The notes: a model not told the origin generated them from the letters alone. A DNA stretch of 64,000 nucleotides from Chrysopilus asiliformis (GCA_964034945.1 OZ035960.1:73361445-73425444), one strand, 5' to 3'; positions 43,923 to 55,640 are shown, counted from the stretch's first letter. Translations and numbers: made by a program.

Positions 43923-46904
43923 CTATCTGCTCTTCCTCCTTAATTCCGCGGCCTGCAACTCCCTGTGTATTCTAGCAATTATGCTTGAAATTGTGTCCCA
44001 TGCATCTTTGGATTTTAACATCTCCGTCACAAGCGTGTCTGGGCTTACGCACGTTTTTGTGAACCTATCCATTTCTGTTCTCGCCGCCTCAAAGCGTTTG
44101 CATTTGAATAATACATGTTCGGGATCTTCAATTTCTCCCTCACATTCTGGACACCATGGTGAGTCGTCCTGCCCGATTCTATGCAGATAGCCACGATAGC
44201 CGCCGTGGCCCGTTAAGAATTGGGTTAAGTAGTAGTTTATCTCTCCGTGTTTTCGATTTAACCATAATTCTATATTAGGAATCAACCTGTACGTCCAGCG
44301 CGCTTTGTCCGATTTTTCCCATCTTTCTTGCCAGTATAACAGAGAGGGGTGGTTTTCTCTGTCGAGGTTCTCTGTTTCGCCTTCATCGTCCTGCCTTTTG
44401 GCGATAAATCTTCTTTTCGCATCTTCTGCTATTAAGTCTATTGGCATCATGCCAGCTATCACCAATGCCGCTTCACTAGAGACTGTTCTGTATGCGCTTA
44501 TAACTCTAAGAGCGCTTAGCCTGTACACCTTATCCAGCCGGCTTTTATTAATCTTTGTTCTCAATGCTTCTGCCCAAATCGGGGAACCGTACAGGAGCAC
44601 TGAGCTTACGACTCTGGACAAGAGAAGTCTCTTACTGCTTCTTGGACCTCCAATGTTTGGTAACATTATTGAAAGAGCCGAATGGACTTTCGCTGCCTTC
44701 TCACTCGTGTAGTCTAAATGTGCTCTGAAGTTCAATTTCTCGTCGATCATAATTCCCAAGTATTTAATGGCTTCTTTCGACGTTATGGTGTGCTTTCCGA
44801 CCGTGATTTTCGCCTTTTCCTTCGCCCGTTGTCTGTTGATCAGAACTGCTTCTGTTTTGTGCTCTGCTAGCACTAACCCCACTGACTCTAACCATTCTCC
44901 GACTATGGCAATAGCCTCATTGGCGATCCGTTCCAATTCGTCGAGGAATTTGGCGACTACCACTATCGCGATGTCGTCGGCGAATCCTACTACTTTCACT
45001 CCCTCAAACGTGCTTAGTTTTAGGATGCCATCATACATGATGTTCCAGAGTACCGGTCCCAGCACTGAGCCTGGTGGGACCCCAGCTGTTATCTTATACT
45101 CCTGTAGTCCTTCTTCAGTGGAATATTCCAAAATTCTATCCTCGAAGTAACTGTCCAGGATTTTGAGTAGATATGTAGGCAACCTCATCTTACGCAAGGC
45201 TGTCCTAATGTGTCCCCAGTTGGCAGTATTAAACGCATTTTTTACGTCCAGCGTGATTATGGCGCAGTATTTTTTGGGGCCCCGCTTCCATGACTTGTTT
45301 TCCCACACTTCCCTTGCCGTGTCTAATACCGAATTGATAGCGTCTAAGGTTGAACGCGCTTTGCGAAAACCAAATTGATGTTGGGAAAGTCCTTCTTCAC
45401 CTTCTGTGATCGGAAGTATCCTGTTTAGTATAATACGCTCCAATATTTTTCCCATAGTATCGAGTAGACATATTGGTCGGTAAGATGATGGTTCGCCGGG
45501 TGGTTTGCCCACTTTTGGCAAAAGTACTAGCCTTTGCCTCTTCCACTTCCTGGGGAAAGTACCCTCTTCCAAGCAGGTCTGCATTAAATTAGCAAAGAAG
45601 TTTGGTTTGTTTTTTAAAGCCGCTTTAAGTGCTATGTTGGGGATCTCATCCGGACCAGGTGCTTTTTTGTCACCCACTTTCCCGCAAGCCTCCAGAATCT
45701 CCTGCGCTGTCACTTCAGGTATTTCCTCCTTTTCTTGCTTTTCTTCATGATGATTTCTGCTTTCTGCATGTTATGGAAACAGCTTTGACACAATCTCGTA
45801 CAGCATTTTCGGGCATTTTTCTTGCGGAGTTCTTTGGCCTTTTAATCTGGTCATTACTAATCTGTAGGCACTACCCCAGGGATTTGAATCTGCGTCATCA
45901 CACAGCTGTTTGAGACTGTCTTTTTTACTCTCTCTAATTTTGTCCCGGAGTTCTTTTCGCAGTCTCTTATATTCGTGGTTGAGCTCTTCGTATTCAGGTT
46001 TTCCTATAGATCTTTGGCTCTTTCTTCTGGCATGATGGCAGCTAGATCTCAAGTGCTTGATAGCTTCGTTCCACCAGTAGACCGGGGTTCTACTATTGTT
46101 GACTCTTCTCCTCGGCATAGAAGCATCGCATGCCTTAATCATGTGTTTGACTGTTTGTTGTGCTTTGCTATCTGCGTCGCCTGGTAATGTGGCTAGTTCT
46201 TTCATCATCTCGCAGAACACTTCTTTATCAAAAGCCTTGGTTACCCATCCTTTTTGTACCCATTTTGGTTGGGATACTTTAGCCCTCTTATTTGATTCTA
46301 TCTCATACAATACTGCTTGGTGGTCGCTGTGGGTATACTGTTCATCAACGCGCCAATTCAGACCTCTTGAGAGCTCTTTGCTTACAAAGGTGATATCGAT
46401 CACCGAATGGCACCCATTTTTTCGGAAAGTACTTTTACTTCCCCTATTGGCCAGGATTATGTCTATTGAGGAAAAGGCTTCCAGCAGGGTAGATCCTCTG
46501 ATGTTAGTCCGTTTACTTCCCCATTCAGTTGCCCATGCGTTGAAATCTCCTGCAATCACAATGGAATGGCGTCCTCTAGTATCTGCTACTAGTTTATCCA
46601 GTATAGTTTCGTACTGCGGTAGTTGTAAACTTGGCGGAAGGTAGCAACTGTATAAGTATATACCGTTGATTTTAGCGACTGCAAATCCATCCTCTTGTGG
46701 CAGCTTCAGCTCCTGGAAAGGGTATTTGCCACAGGTAAAAATTGCTGCTTTTCCTATACCATCTGCGGTCCAGTGGTTGTTTTTGGGAGGGATTTTATAT
46801 GGCTCAGAAATAATTGCGACGTCGATCTCCATTTCCTTTATGAATTGCCCTAGTAGGTCTTGGGCTGTTTCGCAATGGTTTAGATTTATCTGAATAACCT
46901 TCAT
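43923..46904 (-). pseudogene. R1-clade ORF2: endonuclease and reverse transcriptase, one stop
   Basis: ORF2 starts at the ATG at 46904, in the stop-start UAAUG. The APE-type endonuclease comes first (NLNHCETAQDLL, IISEPY, GDFNAW, IDITFVS, SDHQA); it nicks the target. A single TAA at 45773-45771 follows (codon 378) in the linker, and the same frame then continues without shift into the reverse transcriptase (APGPDEIPN, YRPICLLDTMGKILERII, QFGFRKARSTLDAI, GVPPGSVLGPVLWN, FADDIAIVV) and a C-terminal zinc-binding segment (CPECEGEIEDPEHVLFKC). About 993 codons in total, normal for R1. Only this one stop separates it from an intact gene, so decay is recent or the base is wrong. Confidence 0.85.
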
Positions 46905-46906
46905 TA
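46902..46906 (-). promoter_or_regulatory. TAATG stop-start junction of ORF1/ORF2
   Basis: TAA of ORF1 and ATG of ORF2 overlap by one base, in the correct phase for both frames. The same UAAUG arrangement is used for termination-coupled re-initiation in the silkworm telomeric element SART1. This supports ORF2 starting at 46904 rather than at the earlier ATG (46943). Confidence 0.75.
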
Positions 46907-47827
46907 TTGAACCGATCTTTTGGCTTTCCGGTATGCTGGGCATACTCTACTTCCTGTCGTATGGCGTTCAGATGGACCATTTGCGCTAGTGCAAATCATG
47001 CACTTAGGTTCTTGTACACAGGTTTTTGCTATATGCCCTTTTTCGCCGCATCTTCGGCATAAGTCTGACCTGTCGGTGTTATTACAGCTTTTAGCCAGGT
47101 GTCCAAATTCTAGACACCGGTAGCATCTTTTAGGTTCGACAATCTCTTTGAGTCTACATATTGTCCAACCAACTTTGACTTTCCCTGCCTTCAGTAATTG
47201 GTTAGCTAAATAGATGGGTGCTCGTATTACTGCTGTTTGGGTTCCACCGAAAGCTTTCCTTATGCTTTTTACTGCGAAATCCAGCGAATCTTCAACGATA
47301 AATTGGTCCTTTAAGGCTTGGCAAATTTCTTCCTTGGTTGTAATTTCGTCCAGATCCTTGCACTCTATCGTTATTTCTTGTTGTAGAGATTTAACTCTAG
47401 CGTCGCTCTCCAGTGCACTTTCGACCAGCGTCTGATAGTTTCCGCTTTTCGAGTTTGCTCTTTTGTTCAGTTCGATCAGCATTCCGCCACTATGAGTCCT
47501 TCTGATACGTGCGACATTCTCCCCGAGCTCCTTCAACTTTGGGTCGTTTTTCACCTTACGGAGGATATCGGCATAGGATATCTCTCCTCGTTTTTCGATT
47601 AGAATGGCGTTTGGTTTATTTCTTCTCGGCTTTATTACATGACCTTTCTGGTCTATTTGCCGGCCTTTTTTGTTAGCAGTGATTGCTTTGTCGCCCTGTT
47701 TTCGGGTATGTTCGTCCTGTAGCTCAGTTGCAATATTTTTATTAGAGTTTTTTTCTACTGGCTTTTCTATTGGACCGTCACGTTTTGACTTCTTTAGATC
47801 TGGGGAGCGATTTTCTGCCTTCTCCAT
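46904..47827 (-). CDS. R1-clade ORF1: Gag-like protein with three zinc knuckles
   Basis: 307 residues from the ATG at 47827 (MEKAENRSPDLKKSKRDG); the frame is also open a few codons upstream from a GTG. The N-terminal third is highly basic and charged. The middle has the RNA-binding-like region typical of R1/TRAS/SART ORF1. The last 75 residues carry three knuckles: CYRCLEFGHLAKSC, CRRCGEKGHIAKTC and a variant beginning CMIC. ORF1 coats the element RNA and takes part in targeting. Its TAA (46906-46904) shares an A with the ATG of ORF2, as in SART1, where translation of ORF2 is coupled to termination of ORF1. No break in the frame. Confidence 0.85.
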   Translation of the reverse strand: MEKAENRSPDLKKSKRDGPIEKPVEKNSNKNIATELQDEHTRKQGDKAITANKKGRQIDQKGHVIKPRRNKPNAILIEKRGEISYADILRKVKNDPKLKELGENVARIRRTHSGGMLIELNKRANSKSGNYQTLVESALESDARVKSLQQEITIECKDLDEITTKEEICQALKDQFIVEDSLDFAVKSIRKAFGGTQTAVIRAPIYLANQLLKAGKVKVGWTICRLKEIVEPKRCYRCLEFGHLAKSCNNTDRSDLCRRCGEKGHIAKTCVQEPKCMICTSANGPSERHTTGSRVCPAYRKAKRSVQ

Positions 47828-47872
47828 GTTATCTCTCCTTCTTTTCACTGAGTCTTGTCTGGCTAGTTTGGA

Positions 47873-50800
47873 GTCTGTCAGTCTGTCAGTCTGTCAGTCT
47901 GTCAGTCTGTCAGTCTGTCAGTCTGTCAGTCTGTCAGTCTGTCAGTCTGTCAGTCTGTCAGTCTGTCAGTCTGTCAGTCTGTCAGTCTGTCAGTCTGTCA
48001 GTCTGTCAGTCTGTCAGTCTGTCAGTCTGTCAGTCTGTCAGTCTGTCAGTCTGTCAGTCTGTCAGTCTGTCAGTCTGTCAGTCTGTCAGTCTGTCAGTCT
48101 GTCAGTCTGTCAGTCTGTCAGTCTGTCAGTCTGTCAGTCTGTCAGTCTGTCAGTCTGTCAGTCTGTCAGTCTGTCAGTCTGTCAGTCTGTCAGTCTGTCA
48201 GTCTGTCAGTCTGTCAGTCTGTCAGTCTGTCAGTCTGTCAGTCTGTCAGTCTGTCAGTCTGTCAGTCTGTCAGTCTGTCAGTCTGTCAGTCTGTCAGTCT
48301 GTCAGTCTGTCAGTCTGTCAGTCTGTCAGTCTGTCAGTCTGTCAGTCTGTCAGTCTGTCAGTCTGTCAGTCTGTCAGTCTGTCAGTCTGTCAGTCTGTCA
48401 GTCTGTCAGTCTGTCAGTCTGTCAGTCTGTCAGTCTGTCAGTCTGTCAGTCTGTCAGTCTGTCAGTCTGTCAGTCTGTCAGTCTGTCAGTCTGTCAGTCT
48501 GTCAGTCTGTCAGTCTGTCAGTCTGTCAGTCTGTCAGTCTGTCAGTCTGTCAGTCTGTCAGTCTGTCAGTCTGTCAGTCTGTCAGTCTGTCAGTCTGTCA
48601 GTCTGTCAGTCTGTCAGTCTGTCAGTCTGTCAGTCTGTCAGTCTGTCAGTCTGTCAGTCTGTCAGTCTGTCAGTCTGTCAGTCTGTCAGTCTGTCAGTCT
48701 GTCAGTCTGTCAGTCTGTCAGTCTGTCAGTCTGTCAGTCTGTCAGTCTGTCAGTCTGTCAGTCTGTCAGTCTGTCAGTCTGTCAGTCTGTCAGTCTGTCA
48801 GTCTGTCAGTCTGTCAGTCTGTCAGTCTGTCAGTCTGTCAGTCTGTCAGTCTGTCAGTCTGTCAGTCTGTCAGTCTGTCAGTCTGTCAGTCTGTCAGTCT
48901 GTCAGTCTGTCAGTCTGTCAGTCTGTCAGTCTGTCAGTCTGTCAGTCTGTCAGTCTGTCAGTCTGTCAGTCTGTCAGTCTGTCAGTCTGTCAGTCTGTCA
49001 GTCTGTCAGTCTGTCAGTCTGTCAGTCTGTCAGTCTGTCAGTCTGTCAGTCTGTCAGTCTGTCAGTCTGTCAGTCTGTCAGTCTGTCAGTCTGTCAGTCT
49101 GTCAGTCTGTCAGTCTGTCAGTCTGTCAGTCTGTCAGTCTGTCAGTCTGTCAGTCTGTCAGTCTGTCAGTCTGTCAGTCTGTCAGTCTGTCAGTCTGTCA
49201 GTCTGTCAGTCTGTCAGTCTGTCAGTCTGTCAGTCTGTCAGTCTGTCAGTCTGTCAGTCTGTCAGTCTGTCAGTCTGTCAGTCTGTCAGTCTGTCAGTCT
49301 GTCAGTCTGTCAGTCTGTCAGTCTGTCAGTCTGTCAGTCTGTCAGTCTGTCAGTCTGTCAGTCTGTCAGTCTGTCAGTCTGTCAGTCTGTCAGTCTGTCA
49401 GTCTGTCAGTCTGTCAGTCTGTCAGTCTGTCAGTCTGTCAGTCTGTCAGTCTGTCAGTCTGTCAGTCTGTCAGTCTGTCAGTCTGTCAGTCTGTCAGTCT
49501 GTCAGTCTGTCAGTCTGTCAGTCTGTCAGTCTGTCAGTCTGTCAGTCTGTCAGTCTGTCAGTCTGTCAGTCTGTCAGTCTGTCAGTCTGTCAGTCTGTCA
49601 GTCTGTCAGTCTGTCAGTCTGTCAGTCTGTCAGTCTGTCAGTCTGTCAGTCTGTCAGTCTGTCAGTCTGTCAGTCTGTCAGTCTGTCAGTCTGTCAGTCT
49701 GTCAGTCTGTCAGTCTGTCAGTCTGTCAGTCTGTCAGTCTGTCAGTCTGTCAGTCTGTCAGTCTGTCAGTCTGTCAGTCTGTCAGTCTGTCAGTCTGTCA
49801 GTCTGTCAGTCTGTCAGTCTGTCAGTCTGTCAGTCTGTCAGTCTGTCAGTCTGTCAGTCTGTCAGTCTGTCAGTCTGTCAGTCTGTCAGTCTGTCAGTCT
49901 GTCAGTCTGTCAGTCTGTCAGTCTGTCAGTCTGTCAGTCTGTCAGTCTGTCAGTCTGTCAGTCTGTCAGTCTGTCAGTCTGTCAGTCTGTCAGTCTGTCA
50001 GTCTGTCAGTCTGTCAGTCTGTCAGTCTGTCAGTCTGTCAGTCTGTCAGTCTGTCAGTCTGTCAGTCTGTCAGTCTGTCAGTCTGTCAGTCTGTCAGTCT
50101 GTCAGTCTGTCAGTCTGTCAGTCTGTCAGTCTGTCAGTCTGTCAGTCTGTCAGTCTGTCAGTCTGTCAGTCTGTCAGTCTGTCAGTCTGTCAGTCTGTCA
50201 GTCTGTCAGTCTGTCAGTCTGTCAGTCTGTCAGTCTGTCAGTCTGTCAGTCTGTCAGTCTGTCAGTCTGTCAGTCTGTCAGTCTGTCAGTCTGTCAGTCT
50301 GTCAGTCTGTCAGTCTGTCAGTCTGTCAGTCTGTCAGTCTGTCAGTCTGTCAGTCTGTCAGTCTGTCAGTCTGTCAGTCTGTCAGTCTGTCAGTCTGTCA
50401 GTCTGTCAGTCTGTCAGTCTGTCAGTCTGTCAGTCTGTCAGTCTGTCAGTCTGTCAGTCTGTCAGTCTGTCAGTCTGTCAGTCTGTCAGTCTGTCAGTCT
50501 GTCAGTCTGTCAGTCTGTCAGTCTGTCAGTCTGTCAGTCTGTCAGTCTGTCAGTCTGTCAGTCTGTCAGTCTGTCAGTCTGTCAGTCTGTCAGTCTGTCA
50601 GTCTGTCAGTCTGTCAGTCTGTCAGTCTGTCAGTCTGTCAGTCTGTCAGTCTGTCAGTCTGTCAGTCTGTCAGTCTGTCAGTCTGTCAGTCTGTCAGTCT
50701 GTCAGTCTGTCAGTCTGTCAGTCTGTCAGTCTGTCAGTCTGTCAGTCTGTCAGTCTGTCAGTCTGTCAGTCTGTCAGTCTGTCAGTCTGTCAGTCTGTCA

Positions 50801-53800
50801 GTCTGTCAGTCTGTCAGTCTGTCAGTCTGTCAGTCTGTCAGTCTGTCAGTCTGTCAGTCTGTCAGTCTGTCAGTCTGTCAGTCTGTCAGTCTGTCAGTCT
50901 GTCAGTCTGTCAGTCTGTCAGTCTGTCAGTCTGTCAGTCTGTCAGTCTGTCAGTCTGTCAGTCTGTCAGTCTGTCAGTCTGTCAGTCTGTCAGTCTGTCA
51001 GTCTGTCAGTCTGTCAGTCTGTCAGTCTGTCAGTCTGTCAGTCTGTCAGTCTGTCAGTCTGTCAGTCTGTCAGTCTGTCAGTCTGTCAGTCTGTCAGTCT
51101 GTCAGTCTGTCAGTCTGTCAGTCTGTCAGTCTGTCAGTCTGTCAGTCTGTCAGTCTGTCAGTCTGTCAGTCTGTCAGTCTGTCAGTCTGTCAGTCTGTCA
51201 GTCTGTCAGTCTGTCAGTCTGTCAGTCTGTCAGTCTGTCAGTCTGTCAGTCTGTCAGTCTGTCAGTCTGTCAGTCTGTCAGTCTGTCAGTCTGTCAGTCT
51301 GTCAGTCTGTCAGTCTGTCAGTCTGTCAGTCTGTCAGTCTGTCAGTCTGTCAGTCTGTCAGTCTGTCAGTCTGTCAGTCTGTCAGTCTGTCAGTCTGTCA
51401 GTCTGTCAGTCTGTCAGTCTGTCAGTCTGTCAGTCTGTCAGTCTGTCAGTCTGTCAGTCTGTCAGTCTGTCAGTCTGTCAGTCTGTCAGTCTGTCAGTCT
51501 GTCAGTCTGTCAGTCTGTCAGTCTGTCAGTCTGTCAGTCTGTCAGTCTGTCAGTCTGTCAGTCTGTCAGTCTGTCAGTCTGTCAGTCTGTCAGTCTGTCA
51601 GTCTGTCAGTCTGTCAGTCTGTCAGTCTGTCAGTCTGTCAGTCTGTCAGTCTGTCAGTCTGTCAGTCTGTCAGTCTGTCAGTCTGTCAGTCTGTCAGTCT
51701 GTCAGTCTGTCAGTCTGTCAGTCTGTCAGTCTGTCAGTCTGTCAGTCTGTCAGTCTGTCAGTCTGTCAGTCTGTCAGTCTGTCAGTCTGTCAGTCTGTCA
51801 GTCTGTCAGTCTGTCAGTCTGTCAGTCTGTCAGTCTGTCAGTCTGTCAGTCTGTCAGTCTGTCAGTCTGTCAGTCTGTCAGTCTGTCAGTCTGTCAGTCT
51901 GTCAGTCTGTCAGTCTGTCAGTCTGTCAGTCTGTCAGTCTGTCAGTCTGTCAGTCTGTCAGTCTGTCAGTCTGTCAGTCTGTCAGTCTGTCAGTCTGTCA
52001 GTCTGTCAGTCTGTCAGTCTGTCAGTCTGTCAGTCTGTCAGTCTGTCAGTCTGTCAGTCTGTCAGTCTGTCAGTCTGTCAGTCTGTCAGTCTGTCAGTCT
52101 GTCAGTCTGTCAGTCTGTCAGTCTGTCAGTCTGTCAGTCTGTCAGTCTGTCAGTCTGTCAGTCTGTCAGTCTGTCAGTCTGTCAGTCTGTCAGTCTGTCA
52201 GTCTGTCAGTCTGTCAGTCTGTCAGTCTGTCAGTCTGTCAGTCTGTCAGTCTGTCAGTCTGTCAGTCTGTCAGTCTGTCAGTCTGTCAGTCTGTCAGTCT
52301 GTCAGTCTGTCAGTCTGTCAGTCTGTCAGTCTGTCAGTCTGTCAGTCTGTCAGTCTGTCAGTCTGTCAGTCTGTCAGTCTGTCAGTCTGTCAGTCTGTCA
52401 GTCTGTCAGTCTGTCAGTCTGTCAGTCTGTCAGTCTGTCAGTCTGTCAGTCTGTCAGTCTGTCAGTCTGTCAGTCTGTCAGTCTGTCAGTCTGTCAGTCT
52501 GTCAGTCTGTCAGTCTGTCAGTCTGTCAGTCTGTCAGTCTGTCAGTCTGTCAGTCTGTCAGTCTGTCAGTCTGTCAGTCTGTCAGTCTGTCAGTCTGTCA
52601 GTCTGTCAGTCTGTCAGTCTGTCAGTCTGTCAGTCTGTCAGTCTGTCAGTCTGTCAGTCTGTCAGTCTGTCAGTCTGTCAGTCTGTCAGTCTGTCAGTCT
52701 GTCAGTCTGTCAGTCTGTCAGTCTGTCAGTCTGTCAGTCTGTCAGTCTGTCAGTCTGTCAGTCTGTCAGTCTGTCAGTCTGTCAGTCTGTCAGTCTGTCA
52801 GTCTGTCAGTCTGTCAGTCTGTCAGTCTGTCAGTCTGTCAGTCTGTCAGTCTGTCAGTCTGTCAGTCTGTCAGTCTGTCAGTCTGTCAGTCTGTCAGTCT
52901 GTCAGTCTGTCAGTCTGTCAGTCTGTCAGTCTGTCAGTCTGTCAGTCTGTCAGTCTGTCAGTCTGTCAGTCTGTCAGTCTGTCAGTCTGTCAGTCTGTCA
53001 GTCTGTCAGTCTGTCAGTCTGTCAGTCTGTCAGTCTGTCAGTCTGTCAGTCTGTCAGTCTGTCAGTCTGTCAGTCTGTCAGTCTGTCAGTCTGTCAGTCT
53101 GTCAGTCTGTCAGTCTGTCAGTCTGTCAGTCTGTCAGTCTGTCAGTCTGTCAGTCTGTCAGTCTGTCAGTCTGTCAGTCTGTCAGTCTGTCAGTCTGTCA
53201 GTCTGTCAGTCTGTCAGTCTGTCAGTCTGTCAGTCTGTCAGTCTGTCAGTCTGTCAGTCTGTCAGTCTGTCAGTCTGTCAGTCTGTCAGTCTGTCAGTCT
53301 GTCAGTCTGTCAGTCTGTCAGTCTGTCAGTCTGTCAGTCTGTCAGTCTGTCAGTCTGTCAGTCTGTCAGTCTGTCAGTCTGTCAGTCTGTCAGTCTGTCA
53401 GTCTGTCAGTCTGTCAGTCTGTCAGTCTGTCAGTCTGTCAGTCTGTCAGTCTGTCAGTCTGTCAGTCTGTCAGTCTGTCAGTCTGTCAGTCTGTCAGTCT
53501 GTCAGTCTGTCAGTCTGTCAGTCTGTCAGTCTGTCAGTCTGTCAGTCTGTCAGTCTGTCAGTCTGTCAGTCTGTCAGTCTGTCAGTCTGTCAGTCTGTCA
53601 GTCTGTCAGTCTGTCAGTCTGTCAGTCTGTCAGTCTGTCAGTCTGTCAGTCTGTCAGTCTGTCAGTCTGTCAGTCTGTCAGTCTGTCAGTCTGTCAGTCT
53701 GTCAGTCTGTCAGTCTGTCAGTCTGTCAGTCTGTCAGTCTGTCAGTCTGTCAGTCTGTCAGTCTGTCAGTCTGTCAGTCTGTCAGTCTGTCAGTCTGTCA

Positions 53801-55440
53801 GTCTGTCAGTCTGTCAGTCTGTCAGTCTGTCAGTCTGTCAGTCTGTCAGTCTGTCAGTCTGTCAGTCTGTCAGTCTGTCAGTCTGTCAGTCTGTCAGTCT
53901 GTCAGTCTGTCAGTCTGTCAGTCTGTCAGTCTGTCAGTCTGTCAGTCTGTCAGTCTGTCAGTCTGTCAGTCTGTCAGTCTGTCAGTCTGTCAGTCTGTCA
54001 GTCTGTCAGTCTGTCAGTCTGTCAGTCTGTCAGTCTGTCAGTCTGTCAGTCTGTCAGTCTGTCAGTCTGTCAGTCTGTCAGTCTGTCAGTCTGTCAGTCT
54101 GTCAGTCTGTCAGTCTGTCAGTCTGTCAGTCTGTCAGTCTGTCAGTCTGTCAGTCTGTCAGTCTGTCAGTCTGTCAGTCTGTCAGTCTGTCAGTCTGTCA
54201 GTCTGTCAGTCTGTCAGTCTGTCAGTCTGTCAGTCTGTCAGTCTGTCAGTCTGTCAGTCTGTCAGTCTGTCAGTCTGTCAGTCTGTCAGTCTGTCAGTCT
54301 GTCAGTCTGTCAGTCTGTCAGTCTGTCAGTCTGTCAGTCTGTCAGTCTGTCAGTCTGTCAGTCTGTCAGTCTGTCAGTCTGTCAGTCTGTCAGTCTGTCA
54401 GTCTGTCAGTCTGTCAGTCTGTCAGTCTGTCAGTCTGTCAGTCTGTCAGTCTGTCAGTCTGTCAGTCTGTCAGTCTGTCAGTCTGTCAGTCTGTCAGTCT
54501 GTCAGTCTGTCAGTCTGTCAGTCTGTCAGTCTGTCAGTCTGTCAGTCTGTCAGTCTGTCAGTCTGTCAGTCTGTCAGTCTGTCAGTCTGTCAGTCTGTCA
54601 GTCTGTCAGTCTGTCAGTCTGTCAGTCTGTCAGTCTGTCAGTCTGTCAGTCTGTCAGTCTGTCAGTCTGTCAGTCTGTCAGTCTGTCAGTCTGTCAGTCT
54701 GTCAGTCTGTCAGTCTGTCAGTCTGTCAGTCTGTCAGTCTGTCAGTCTGTCAGTCTGTCAGTCTGTCAGTCTGTCAGTCTGTCAGTCTGTCAGTCTGTCA
54801 GTCTGTCAGTCTGTCAGTCTGTCAGTCTGTCAGTCTGTCAGTCTGTCAGTCTGTCAGTCTGTCAGTCTGTCAGTCTGTCAGTCTGTCAGTCTGTCAGTCT
54901 GTCAGTCTGTCAGTCTGTCAGTCTGTCAGTCTGTCAGTCTGTCAGTCTGTCAGTCTGTCAGTCTGTCAGTCTGTCAGTCTGTCAGTCTGTCAGTCTGTCA
55001 GTCTGTCAGTCTGTCAGTCTGTCAGTCTGTCAGTCTGTCAGTCTGTCAGTCTGTCAGTCTGTCAGTCTGTCAGTCTGTCAGTCTGTCAGTCTGTCAGTCT
55101 GTCAGTCTGTCAGTCTGTCAGTCTGTCAGTCTGTCAGTCTGTCAGTCTGTCAGTCTGTCAGTCTGTCAGTCTGTCAGTCTGTCAGTCTGTCAGTCTGTCA
55201 GTCTGTCAGTCTGTCAGTCTGTCAGTCTGTCAGTCTGTCAGTCTGTCAGTCTGTCAGTCTGTCAGTCTGTCAGTCTGTCAGTCTGTCAGTCTGTCAGTCT
55301 GTCAGTCTGTCAGTCTGTCAGTCTGTCAGTCTGTCAGTCTGTCAGTCTGTCAGTCTGTCAGTCTGTCAGTCTGTCAGTCTGTCAGTCTGTCAGTCTGTCA
55401 GTCTGTCAGTCTGTCAGTCTGTCAGTCTGTCAGTCTGTCA
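47873..55440. repeat. (CAGTCTGT)n satellite, block 3 (7.6 kb or more)
   Basis: About 946 copies of the same 8-mer, starting GTCTGTCA at 47873 and running without a visible defect into the assembly gap. Its true length is therefore unknown. The forward frames starting at 47670 and 47770 that run through it are artefacts. Confidence 0.97.
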
Positions 55441-55640
55441 NNNNNNNNNNNNNNNNNNNNNNNNNNNNNNNNNNNNNNNNNNNNNNNNNNNNNNNNNNNN
55501 NNNNNNNNNNNNNNNNNNNNNNNNNNNNNNNNNNNNNNNNNNNNNNNNNNNNNNNNNNNNNNNNNNNNNNNNNNNNNNNNNNNNNNNNNNNNNNNNNNNN
55601 NNNNNNNNNNNNNNNNNNNNNNNNNNNNNNNNNNNNNNNN
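55441..55640. other. Assembly gap of 200 N
   Basis: Exactly 200 N, most likely a placeholder of conventional size. It hides the right end of the satellite, the far edge of the insertion that carries it, and about 55 codons of the DNA polymerase between motif A and the segment at 16138. Confidence 0.95.

Larger units (their letters stand above)
42331..47872 (-). mobile_element. R1-clade non-LTR retrotransposon in the satellite
   Basis: A 5.5-kb minus-strand element. Its 5' edge (CCAAACTAGCCAGACAAG at 47870) and its 3' edge, a run of 31 A on the sense strand (42361-42331), both abut the 8-bp satellite. It has ORF1 with CCHC knuckles, ORF2 with APE-type endonuclease and reverse transcriptase, a UAAUG junction between them, and a 1.56-kb 3' untranslated region. 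The layout and motifs place it in the R1 clade (R1, TRAS, SART, Waldo). The leader is only 45 nt, so the 5' end may be slightly truncated. The satellite phase on the two sides fits a target duplication of 2-5 bp, plus multiples of 8. Confidence 0.88.

Noticed and set aside
43912..47435. Plus-strand open frames opposite ORF1 and ORF2 of the R1-clade element
   Set aside because: Shadow frames of the well-supported minus-strand genes.
16265..55440. CRISPR array
   Set aside because: Pure tandem repeat with no spacers, in eukaryotic transposon-rich DNA.
16265..55440. Telomere repeat, suggested by the nested SART-like element
   Set aside because: The unit is not G-rich on one strand and resembles no insect telomere motif I know; the blocks are interstitial, flanked on both sides by parts of the same polymerase gene.
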